Part shown: piece by piece, positions 32,905-39,795 of the stretch
Position numbering within the stretch: the stretch's first letter is position 1
Layout of the letters: every line of letters starts with the position of its first letter
NCBI RefSeq assembly: GCF_001905005.1
Contig: NZ_LWKZ01000024.1
Span: forward strand, 1,023,299 to 1,087,298
DNA length: 64,000 nucleotides
From: Streptomyces sp. CB02923
GTDB lineage: Bacteria; Actinomycetota; Actinomycetes; Streptomycetales; Streptomycetaceae
Direction: 5' to 3'
Made by a program: the position numbers and the translations under genes
Notes under the pieces: model-generated
Database searches by the model: none
The model's input: the letters and a program-made list of their open reading frames with translations, nothing else
Told to the model about the DNA's origin: nothing

Positions 32905-33192
32905 CGCTTGCCGACCGGCCGCCTTTGCCCTTCAGCCGTTTCACCGCCCGGCTATCCGATCGTGGGACTACCCGCTCATATTCCCGCGCGCCCGCCATCC
33001 CCTTCCCTCAGGCAGGGGACGAACAAATCAGAAAACCCGACCCCCACCCCTCCCCGGCCCGGACGAAGAACTGGAACTCCTCCGCAAAATCGGCCATTCC
33101 CCCCTCTTCATCTCCCCGGCCTCCCCTCCATCTCACCCTTTCGGCTCAACAACCCCCGCCCCCGCACCCCTCTCCCGCGGCGGCACGTTGAT
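32905..33192. other. Non-coding gap after the MarR gene
   Basis: C-rich, slightly less GC-biased sequence. I see no convincing gene, RNA or hairpin here. The next feature, an inverted repeat, begins at 33193. Confidence 0.6.
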
Positions 33193-33218
33193 CAGTAAGT
33201 CGGAGTTAGGACTTACTG
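33193..33218. promoter_or_regulatory. Perfect 9-bp inverted repeat CAGTAAGTC...GACTTACTG
   Basis: Arms at 33193-33201 and 33210-33218 with an 8-base spacer, ending 13 bases before the GTG of the secreted Ig-like protein. Size and layout suit a TetR-type operator. It overlaps the expected promoter or leader of that gene, so repression is likely. No TetR gene is adjacent. Confidence 0.65.
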
Positions 33219-33231
33219 AAAGAGGTATGAC

Positions 33232-33672
33232 GTGCTCTGTCCCACCACTCGGGCCGCCGCGATCTCCACCACGGTGCTGACCCTGGCCAGCGCCCTCACC
33301 GTCACCGCGGCGTCCGCACTCGACCATCGCGACCGTCCCGCCGCCCCCGAGCGCCTCAACGCGACGGCCGATTACGGCTCGTTCGACGTACTGACACGCC
33401 GGACCAGTGGCCTGAGGGCGAAAATCACCGAAACCGACGGCACCCCGGTGGCGGGTCTGCCGGTCAAGTTCACCGTGGCCGACGAAAAGGCCCTGCTCTG
33501 CGAAGCCACCACGGACACCGACGGCTACGCCGAGTGCAAGGCCTCCCCGCTGCCTCCGCTCCCCGTATCCACCATCAAACTGCTCACCGGCGGCTACGAC
33601 GCCACATTCGACGGCAACCCCCGGTACGCCCCCGTCTCCGCCCGCAATTCCATCGGCGTGGACATGCGCTGA
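33232..33672 (+). CDS. Small secreted Ig-like/beta-sandwich protein
   Basis: 146 residues from GTG 33232, with GAAAGAGG upstream. The first 29 residues form a signal peptide ending near TAASA. The mature part reads as one beta-sandwich domain of the Big/CarboxypepD-like type (TETDGTPVAGLPVKFTV, TTDTDGYAECKA, LLTGGYDATFDGN). It has two Cys that could form a disulphide. An overlapping ATG at 33227 is in another frame and gives no signal peptide. Function unknown; it is probably a secreted binding or structural protein, controlled through the inverted repeat just upstream. Confidence 0.75.
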   Translation: MLCPTTRAAAISTTVLTLASALTVTAASALDHRDRPAAPERLNATADYGSFDVLTRRTSGLRAKITETDGTPVAGLPVKFTVADEKALLCEATTDTDGYAECKASPLPPLPVSTIKLLTGGYDATFDGNPRYAPVSARNSIGVDMR

Positions 33673-33753
33673 CCGCTCCCCCCGCCCCCGGAGAGGTAAT
33701 GGGAGTCGGCGCTCCGACCCCCGGCATTCACGGCCTTCTCTCCAACATCACCA

Positions 33754-34257
33754 TCACCTGGCGAAGTCGGTGGCGGGCTCGGTGGCGTAACGGCTCATCG
33801 TCCGGATGTGTGCCTCGGGCGACATCGCCTGACCACCGGCGGCGAGCATGTCCTGCAGGTCCCGGAAGTACTGCACATACAGGTCGGGCGTGAAAATGCT
33901 GAGCATGACGGCCGGCTGGTCGGTCACATTGGCGAACGTGTGCGGCGCGCCCGGCGGAACCACCACCAGCGTGCCCGCTGTCACGTCGTAGTCCTTCTCC
34001 CCGACGGTGAACCGCACCGCCCCGGAAATGATGTAGAAACCCTCGTCGTGCTGAGCGTGGCGGTGCTGCGGCGGTCCGGGCGTGTGCGGCGCGAGGACGG
34101 ATTCGGTGAGCCCGAGGCGATGCCCGGTATTGCTGCCGTCCTCAAGAACACGCAGTCGCGTAGTGCCCAGAACGATCGTCTCTCCGTCGCCCGGACCCAC
34201 CACCGATACGGCAGCAGACCCGACGAGCGGCTCACTGGTCTTCAGTTCGTCAGTCAT
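33754..34257 (-). CDS. Single-domain cupin protein
   Basis: 167 residues from ATG 34257 (MTDELKTSEPLVG). The cupin motifs are PQHRHAQHDEGFYIISGAVR, with H-x-H...E ligands, and PPGAPHTFANV with the final His. It resembles small metal-binding cupins and dioxygenase-like proteins of unknown substrate. It is divergent from a LysR gene with 80 bases between starts, and an ATACCC/GGGTAT palindrome lies in the gap, so it is probably the LysR target. A longer in-frame extension beyond 34257 would cross the LysR promoter and is not credible. Confidence 0.82.
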   Translation of the reverse strand: MTDELKTSEPLVGSAAVSVVGPGDGETIVLGTTRLRVLEDGSNTGHRLGLTESVLAPHTPGPPQHRHAQHDEGFYIISGAVRFTVGEKDYDVTAGTLVVVPPGAPHTFANVTDQPAVMLSIFTPDLYVQYFRDLQDMLAAGGQAMSPEAHIRTMSRYATEPATDFAR

Positions 34258-34313
34258 GCTGCGATTCCACCGCCAGGCCCCCGGAGCCGTCCAAGACCCC
34301 TTCCGTGAACTCC

Positions 34314-34328
34314 ATACCCACCGGGTAT
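34314..34328. promoter_or_regulatory. Palindrome ATACCC-ACC-GGGTAT between cupin and LysR genes
   Basis: Perfect 6-bp arms, 10 bases upstream of the lysR start and 57 upstream of the cupin start. It contains the T-N11-A spacing seen in LysR boxes and is a good candidate for the site used by the adjacent regulator. Confidence 0.6.
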
Positions 34329-34337
34329 CGTTGCAGC

Positions 34338-35195
34338 ATGGAGCTACGCACTCTGCGCTATTTCGTGGCAGTCGCCGAGGAGCTCCACTTCGGCCGGGCC
34401 GCCGCCCGGCTGCACATGAGTCAGCCGCCACTCAGCCGGGCGATCAAACAGCTGGAGAGCGAGTTCGGCGGCGCGCTGTTCGACCGGTCGTCCGCCGGAG
34501 TCACGCTCACCGCGGTGGGGTCGGTGCTGCTCGATGAGGCGCGCCCCCTGCTCGACCAGGCCGAAAGCGTACGCATACGGGTGGCCGCGGCGGCCGGCGC
34601 CACGACCGTCACCATCGGCGTCCTGGGAGACAGCGCCGACCCGGGGGCCGCCCGGCTCGCCACCGCCTACCGCCGGAAACACCCGCACGTCGACGTCCGC
34701 ATCCGCGAGACCGGCCTGACCGACCCCACCTGCGGGCTGCGCGCCGAACGGGTCGATGTCGCCCTGACCCGCGCGCCGTTCGACGAGACCGGCCTGACCG
34801 TGCACGAACTGCGCGCCGACCCGGTGGGCGCGCTGCTCCGGGCCGACGACCCGCTGGCCCGACGCGGCAGCCTGAAACTGGCCGACCTGGCCGACCGCCG
34901 CTGGTTCGTCTTCCCGGAAGGCACCGACCCGCTCTGGCAGTCGTACTGGAACGGCGGCGAACCTCGCGAAGGCCCCGTGGTACGCGCCGTCGTGGAATGC
35001 CGCCAAGCCGTCCTCTGGAACGCCACCGTCGGCATGACCCTCTTGGACCACGCGCCTCCGGAGGGACTCACCGTGGTGCCAGTGACCGACATGCCGCCGA
35101 GCCGCGTGGTGGCGGCATGGAACCAAGGCAACACGAACCCCCTGATCCGCTCCCTCATCCACATCGCAACCACCGCCTACCGGCCCCGGCCCTGA
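34338..35195 (+). CDS. LysR-family transcriptional regulator
   Basis: 285 residues from ATG 34338 (MELRTLRYFVAVAEELHFGR). The N-terminal winged helix is textbook LysR: AAARLHMSQPPLSRAIKQLE, then GALFDRSSAGVTLTAVG. The C-terminal effector domain has DVRIRETGLTDPTCGLRAERVDVALTR-type segments. It usually acts as a tetramer at T-N11-A boxes; one such palindrome lies just upstream. It is divergent from the cupin gene and probably controls it and itself. The chosen start agrees with family length and avoids an upstream extension across the palindrome. Confidence 0.92.
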   Translation: MELRTLRYFVAVAEELHFGRAAARLHMSQPPLSRAIKQLESEFGGALFDRSSAGVTLTAVGSVLLDEARPLLDQAESVRIRVAAAAGATTVTIGVLGDSADPGAARLATAYRRKHPHVDVRIRETGLTDPTCGLRAERVDVALTRAPFDETGLTVHELRADPVGALLRADDPLARRGSLKLADLADRRWFVFPEGTDPLWQSYWNGGEPREGPVVRAVVECRQAVLWNATVGMTLLDHAPPEGLTVVPVTDMPPSRVVAAWNQGNTNPLIRSLIHIATTAYRPRP

Positions 35196-35346
35196 GCACC
35201 CCGCTTGCCGCCTTGCTCGGAACGGAACTATTGCGTGCCGATCTTTGCATTGCCGCCCGCAGCGTCCCGGCTCGAAACTCAAGGTGCCTGCAAAACGTGG
35301 GCACTACAGCCACTGAGGTATGCGTCGGCAGCGCCGGGAGGAAGCC

Positions 35347-36513
35347 GTGCGAAACAGAAGTGTTCTGATCTCCGGAGCGGGTGTGGCGGGGCTGACGCTG
35401 GCTTACTGGTTGCAACGCGCGGGGTTCCACCCGACGGTCGTGGAACGGGCGCCCGGCCTGCGGAAAGGCGGGCAGGCCATCGACATCCGCGGGGCCGCGC
35501 TCCATGTCGCAGAACGGATGGGGCTGCTCGACGCCGCCCAGGCGGCTGCGACCGGCATGCGCGGCATGTCGTTCGTGGACGGCCGAGGCACGGAGTTGAC
35601 CAGGTCCACCGAGGCCACCCTGACCGGCGGGTTGATCGACAACGACGACGTCGAGATCATGCGCGACGACCTGACCACCCTGCTGTACGACGCGAGCCAC
35701 TCCGGTGTCGAGTACGTATTCGGCGACGCCATCGCCTCCCTCTCACAGGGCGACGACACCGTCGAGGTCGGTTTCCAGCGCGGCCGTCCGCGCCGTTTCG
35801 ACCTGGTGATCGGCGCGGACGGCCTGCACTCCGGTGTGCGTCAGCTGGCCTTCGGCCCGGAGTCGGAGTTCGTCCACTTCCTCGGGAGCTACCTCGCGAT
35901 CTTCAGCGTGGAGAACTTTCTCGGTCTCGACCGTTGGCAGATGTACCACCTCGCCGGTGACGCGCTGGTCGGTGTCTACAGCGCGCGGCAGAACACCGAG
36001 GCGCGGGCGATGCTGCGGTTCCGGTCCGCGAAACTCGACTTCGACCACCGGGATGTCGACCAGCAGAAGCACGTCCTCGCGGCGCGCTTCGCCGACATCG
36101 GCTGGGAGACGCCCCGGCTCCTGGCGAGCATGTGGGATGCGCCGGATTTCTACTTCGACTCGCTGAGCCAGATCCACCTCGACCGCTGGGCGAACGGGCG
36201 GGTCACGCTCGTCGGCGACGCCGGTTACTGCGCTTCACCACGATCCGGCCAGGGCACCAGCCTGGCCCTGGTCGGCGCCTACGTCCTCGTCAGCGAACTC
36301 GCCGACAACCCCGGCAACCACCGCGTGGCCTTCGCCCGCTACCAGCAGGCCATGCACAGCTACGTCAGCAAGAACCAGCAGATCGCACAACACAAGTCCG
36401 ACGACAGCACAGTCACCCCCACCGACCTCGCCCACGCAGCCAACGCCATCACACTCGGGGGCATCCCCAACAACGACAGCCCCACCAACACGACCGAAAC
36501 AGCTGACCGGTGA
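35347..36513 (+). CDS. FAD-dependent monooxygenase
   Basis: 388 residues from GTG 35347, behind GGGAGGAAGCC. The FAD dinucleotide fold is SVLISGAGVAGLTLAYWLQR. The second FAD motif is RFDLVIGADGLHSGVR (GADG), and the third is RVTLVGDAGYCASPRSGQGT (GD...P). This is the class A aromatic-hydroxylase/TetX-like family, using NAD(P)H and oxygen on a small hydrophobic substrate that cannot be named. It has no obvious operon partner and is followed 21 bases later by an IS5-type element, which may have separated it from its original neighbours. Confidence 0.9.
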   Translation: MRNRSVLISGAGVAGLTLAYWLQRAGFHPTVVERAPGLRKGGQAIDIRGAALHVAERMGLLDAAQAAATGMRGMSFVDGRGTELTRSTEATLTGGLIDNDDVEIMRDDLTTLLYDASHSGVEYVFGDAIASLSQGDDTVEVGFQRGRPRRFDLVIGADGLHSGVRQLAFGPESEFVHFLGSYLAIFSVENFLGLDRWQMYHLAGDALVGVYSARQNTEARAMLRFRSAKLDFDHRDVDQQKHVLAARFADIGWETPRLLASMWDAPDFYFDSLSQIHLDRWANGRVTLVGDAGYCASPRSGQGTSLALVGAYVLVSELADNPGNHRVAFARYQQAMHSYVSKNQQIAQHKSDDSTVTPTDLAHAANAITLGGIPNNDSPTNTTETADR

Positions 36514-36534
36514 GCGGGCGCCCGGGTGCCCGGC

Positions 36535-37083
36535 CTAGGTCGTTTCTGATGGCTCTTGGACGGTGTCGCGGAGCCAGATGACGATCGCGGCGACGGTGAG
36601 GGTGCCGTTGAAGGTGTAGTCACGCTTGTCGAAGCGGCTGGCCACTGCGCGGAACTGCTTCCACTTGCTGACGCATCGCTCGACAGCGCTTCGTTGCCGA
36701 TACTGGGCTGTGTCGAAGGCCGGCGGGCGGCCGCCGGCCCAGCCGCGGCGCCGGCGGTTGGCCTGCTGGTCGGCCGGTTCGGCGAGGGTCGCCTTGATGT
36801 TCCGGCGGCGCAGGCAGGCCTGGTTGGTGCGGCTGGAGTACGCCTTGTCGCCATGGATGCGGTCCGGTCGGCAGCGCGGGCGTCCCGGTCCCTCCCGTCC
36901 GATCCGCAGTCCGGCCAGCAGGGGCACGAGCATCGGGCTGTCACCCCGTTGACCTGGTGTGGTCTGCCCGGTCAGCGGGCGGGCCCGGTCATCAGCCAGC
37001 AGATGAATCCTGGTGGTCAGTCCGCCCCGGGAGCGTCCCAGCGCCTCCCGCCCATCGACCTCCGCACGCGTCCCACCCCCTTT
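36535..37083 (-). CDS. IS5-family transposase, downstream frame (orfB)
   Basis: About 182 residues from the frameshift point. It resumes at LGRSRGGLTTRIHLLADDRA, then RIHGDKAYSSRTNQACLRRR with the second catalytic Asp. It ends with YRQRSAVERCVSKWKQFRAV holding the catalytic Glu, and SRFDKRDYTFNGTL. It has no proper start codon of its own near the junction and reads as the C-terminal half of a fused transposase. Confidence 0.85.
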   Translation of the reverse strand, partial: KGGGTRAEVDGREALGRSRGGLTTRIHLLADDRARPLTGQTTPGQRGDSPMLVPLLAGLRIGREGPGRPRCRPDRIHGDKAYSSRTNQACLRRRNIKATLAEPADQQANRRRRGWAGGRPPAFDTAQYRQRSAVERCVSKWKQFRAVASRFDKRDYTFNGTLTVAAIVIWLRDTVQEPSETT

Positions 37084-37472
37084 TGCGGGACGTCGCGCGG
37101 CGGCCGGTGCCGGGCCCCGGCCGCGTGCTGGTGGGCCCGGCAGGAGGTGGAATCGATGTTGAGTGCCCACTCCCGCTCCAGGCGGCGGGCCAGGGCGCTG
37201 TCGGGATCGGCGGCATCGGCTCCGATCTGCAGCTCGGCCAGGATCCGCTGCCACGTACCATCCGCCGACCAGCGGCGATGCCGCTCATAGACGGTTTGCC
37301 AGGGCCCGTACCGCTCCGGCAGATCCGGCCACGGCACCCCGGTGCGGGCCCGGAGCAGCACCCCGTTGACCACCGTGCGGTGATCAGACCCGGTGAAGAC
37401 GGACCAGCCCGCCCACCGGAAGAAGGCTTCACGGGCGGGCTGCCCGATCTCCGCGATGCCCGTCTCCACCAT
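37017..37472 (-). CDS. IS5-family transposase, upstream frame (orfA)
   Basis: 151 residues from ATG 37472. It contains the N-terminal helix-turn-helix/DUF4096-like part (REAFFRWAGWSVFTGSDHRT, LRARTGVPWPDLPERYGPWQ) and the first catalytic Asp in ALNIDSTSCRAHQHAAGARH. After QKG the frame diverges from transposase-like sequence and stops. The second Asp and the Glu lie in the next frame, so a -1 shift is needed for an active enzyme. Confidence 0.85.
   Translation of the reverse strand: MVETGIAEIGQPAREAFFRWAGWSVFTGSDHRTVVNGVLLRARTGVPWPDLPERYGPWQTVYERHRRWSADGTWQRILAELQIGADAADPDSALARRLEREWALNIDSTSCRAHQHAAGARHRPPRDVPQKGVGRVRRSMGGRRWDAPGAD
37077..37083 (-). other. Slippery heptamer A AAG GGG, probable -1 frameshift site
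   Basis: In the orfA frame the codons read CAA AAG GGG GTG. A -1 slip gives AAA GGG GGT in the orfB frame, with good re-pairing at both sites. The position falls exactly where transposase similarity passes from one frame to the other. Confidence 0.7.
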
Positions 37473-37540
37473 TCATTCCCACCATTCATCTCCGCGCGGC
37501 AATGATATGAATCGACGACCGGCTGGGATTCCCTGACTGC

Positions 37541-38224
37541 TCACCGCGCCGCTCGCACCTGTCCGTTGTTCTCCGCGTTCTCGCGGCCGGGGTGAATGAC
37601 CGGAAGCTCTGCGGCTTCCCATGCCTCAAGGCCGCCTGCCACGTTGTAGACGGGGGACCGGCCTGCGCGGATCGCCTGCGTGCCGCCTTGCACGCTGCGT
37701 GTGCCCGTGCGGCATATGAAGGCCAGCGGGCCGTCGGGCAGATCCGACAGCGAAGCCGGCAACGTGCCGAGCGCGGCGTGGACGGCGCCGGCCGGGTGGC
37801 GCGCTGCCCATTCATCGTCTTCCCGGACATCGACCAGCGTGAGTTCGCCGTCCACGACGCGGCGATGCGCCTCGGCAGGAGACAGGTCGGCGGGCGGGTG
37901 ACCGTCACCGGAGCTCGGGCTCTGCGGCGTGGCGGGCAGGACCGTCCGGACCGCCTCGTAGTTCGAGGCATGGGCGACGGCTATCTGTTGCCCCATCATC
38001 GGGCAGACGTCCATCGCCTCTTCCCAGTGAGCGGTGGACTCCCATTCCGCCACGTTGACCAGAGGGAATGTGCTCCCCGGAACGATCGTGCGGAACATGT
38101 ACGTCCGAATGAACCCGGGTTGAGCGGCCATCACCTCCGCCGCATCCTGCCAGGCGTCGAGGTACGAGCTTTCCTTCTCCTCGTCGATCTCGATCGGAAT
38201 GATGACGACATGGCGATTTTCCAT
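37541..38224 (-). CDS. Fusion of ABM-type monooxygenase domain and rhodanese domain
   Basis: 227 residues from ATG 38224, behind GAGGAGACAGCAG. Residues 1-100 form an antibiotic-biosynthesis-monooxygenase (ABM)/dimeric ferredoxin-like fold (VVIIPIEIDEEKESSYLDAW, PGFIRTYMFRTIVPGSTF). Residues 112-220 form a rhodanese domain with DVREDDEWAARHPAGAVHA and the active loop FICRTGTRS (Cys and Arg both present), so sulphur transfer is possible. I do not know this pair as a common fusion. It sits between an IS5 element and a decayed transposase, which suggests an exchanged region. Function unknown. Confidence 0.82.
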   Translation of the reverse strand: MENRHVVIIPIEIDEEKESSYLDAWQDAAEVMAAQPGFIRTYMFRTIVPGSTFPLVNVAEWESTAHWEEAMDVCPMMGQQIAVAHASNYEAVRTVLPATPQSPSSGDGHPPADLSPAEAHRRVVDGELTLVDVREDDEWAARHPAGAVHAALGTLPASLSDLPDGPLAFICRTGTRSVQGGTQAIRAGRSPVYNVAGGLEAWEAAELPVIHPGRENAENNGQVRAAR

Positions 38225-38500
38225 CTGCTGTCTCCTCTGCTCCGTAAGGCGATTGCGCCTTCTGACGCGCTGCTCGGACCGGAGAGCTTCCCAGCGGGTG
38301 AGGGAACACGGCCGAGTTCGTCAGATACCGGCTTCGGGTGGTGAGCAACATCTTCTGGACGCAGATTGCGCGCCCACACTGCGGAGCGGCAAGCAGCATT
38401 GCTGACCCGGCAAACCAGTAGGCGTCATTCGATACGCCGGCAGCGGACCGGGTCCACCCACCGACTGGCCGCCGAGCCGGGCTCTGAGGTAGCGCCACTG

Positions 38501-38734
38501 CCGTTCGGGGATGGTCTGGTCGACGCCCCGCCGCCCGAGCCAAGCCCGGGTGACCCGGGAGCCGTAGCCCTTGCCTCCCGGGACGTGGGCGGGCCTCATC
38601 CGGGGCCGACCCGGTCCGGTGCGGGCCGGTGCGGGCCGGTGCAGGCCGGTGCGGGGCACCCGTATGACTTCCATCACCGCGGTGAACTGGGTGCAGTCGT
38701 TGCTGTTGCGGCCCGTGACGGTGAAGGCGAGCGA
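38501..38734 (-). pseudogene. Decayed IS5-family transposase fragment
   Basis: The minus-strand frame reads TGRNSNDCTQFTAVMEVIRV, RPRMRPAHVPGGKGYGSRVT and RAWLGRRGVDQTIPERQ. This is clearly the central transposase segment usually reading RPDHVxxDKAYSSRxxRxxLRRRGIxxTIPE. The catalytic Asp of DKAYSSR is Gly (GGKGYGS), flanking domains are missing, and a 10-bp repeat array interrupts it. It is a different copy from the intact element 1 kb to the left. The surrounding 38225-38852 otherwise holds no gene. Confidence 0.75.
38616..38655. repeat. Four 10-bp tandem repeats (CCGGTGCGGG type)
   Basis: Units at 38616, 38626, 38636 and 38646, with one G-to-A change in the third. They lie inside the transposase remnant and look like replication slippage in a decaying sequence. 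A second set of GGAACTCGCGGGG-like repeats follows at about 38755-38835. Confidence 0.8.
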
Positions 38735-38852
38735 GCACCCCCAGCCCCAAGGGAGTTCGTGGGGAGTTCGCCGGGATTTCGCGGGGCCCGCCGGGAACTC
38801 GCGGGGAGCGCGCAAGGAACTCGCGGGGCGCTCGCGCCGGTGCGTGCGCCCG

Positions 38853-39308
38853 TCAGGCTGTGTCGCAGGGCCGTACGGCGAGATACTTCAGTATTCCGGT
38901 CACCCGGTCGCGGGACTCATCGGCTACGTCCATCGCCTCCACGCAGGTCCAGTACATCCCCTCCTCGTCCGCGGCGCAGACCACGCCCACCAGTGCCTCG
39001 CACACCTCGCCGAGCAGCCAGGAGAGCCCTCGCAGCGCCGCCTGAGTGTCCCGCACCTCGGACAGCTGGGCTGCGCGTGGCCCACCGATCCTCGGCGCCG
39101 GGATCACCAGTGCCGCACTCGTCCTCCCTCCCGCGTCGCCCAATCCCCGCGCCCGGGACCGCACTTCGTGCGGCCCGGATATCGCGAGATGGCTGCCCAC
39201 CGCCTCGGCCAGAGCCTGTGCCTGCCACGCCTCGACGACGATCTCCTGGACCGTCCGCGCCTGCGCCAGACCGCGCCGACTGGCCGCGATGATGCGCACC
39301 GCGTCCAT
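38853..39308 (-). CDS. DUF6099-like actinobacterial protein
   Basis: 151 residues from ATG 39308, with GGAGGGGG upstream. MDAVRIIAASRRGLAQARTV, then QEIVVEAWQAQALAEAVGSH, then AISGPHEVRSRARGLGDAGG, are what I recall of a Streptomyces family annotated DUF6099. It is all-helical, cytoplasmic, without a signal peptide or catalytic motif. Function unknown. It appears complete and is not overlapped with neighbours. Confidence 0.65.
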   Translation of the reverse strand: MDAVRIIAASRRGLAQARTVQEIVVEAWQAQALAEAVGSHLAISGPHEVRSRARGLGDAGGRTSAALVIPAPRIGGPRAAQLSEVRDTQAALRGLSWLLGEVCEALVGVVCAADEEGMYWTCVEAMDVADESRDRVTGILKYLAVRPCDTA

Positions 39309-39441
39309 CCGCGCCCCCTCCCTCAGACCACTGTCAGCTTCGCTGCACCTACCTGCCACTACCCAGCGTGAACTTGAAAGGCCAAAAAGGCCAGAGGAAT
39401 TCGCAAATCTGTGGACAACCGAGACGATGTGGAAAGATCCT

Positions 39442-39795
39442 TCACTCCATAGAGTGACGATTGGCTCGTCCGGCCCCCTTCACCGGAAATCGCGTCTCGT
39501 TGCGCTCGATCTTCGCGGCCAGAGCCTTCAGCACATCGACCCCCACGGCGTCGCAGAACTGCAGGAGGTAGGCCAGCACGTCGGCGACCTCGTCCTCGAC
39601 CCGCCCGGCGGACGTCGGGTCGCTCATGACCTTCGCCGACTCCTCCGGCGTCAACCACTGAAAGATCTCGACCAGTTCGGAGGCCTCGACGCTGAGCGCC
39701 GCCGCCAGGTTCTTGGGGGTGTGGTACTGCTGCCAGTCGCGGGCCGCGGCGAACTCGGCGAGCCGCTTCTGCAATGCATGGAGATCTTCACTCAT
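39442..39795 (-). CDS. MazG-like nucleotide pyrophosphohydrolase
   Basis: 117 residues from ATG 39795, overlapping the upstream ATPase stop by ATGA. The single all-alpha MazG/RS21-C6-like domain has EASELVEIFQWLTPEE and EDEVADVLAYLLQFCD, giving the paired E-x-x-E and E-x-x-D metal sites. Such enzymes hydrolyse (d)NTPs to monophosphates, in house-cleaning or in conflict. The tight overlap with an SMC/RecF-like ATPase suggests the two work together. Confidence 0.88.
   Translation of the reverse strand: MSEDLHALQKRLAEFAAARDWQQYHTPKNLAAALSVEASELVEIFQWLTPEESAKVMSDPTSAGRVEDEVADVLAYLLQFCDAVGVDVLKALAAKIERNETRFPVKGAGRANRHSME

Larger units (their letters stand above)
36535..37472 (-). mobile_element. 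IS5-family insertion sequence (coding part)
   Basis: Two overlapping frames on the minus strand together encode a DDE transposase. Terminal inverted repeats could not be seen with confidence on either side, and no target duplication was found, so the outer limits are uncertain and an end may be lost. The element lies between the FAD monooxygenase and the ABM-rhodanese gene. Confidence 0.8.

Noticed and set aside
36520..37510. Terminal inverted repeats of the IS5 element
   Set aside because: No matching pair could be found by eye at the expected distance outside the coding frames, so none is annotated.
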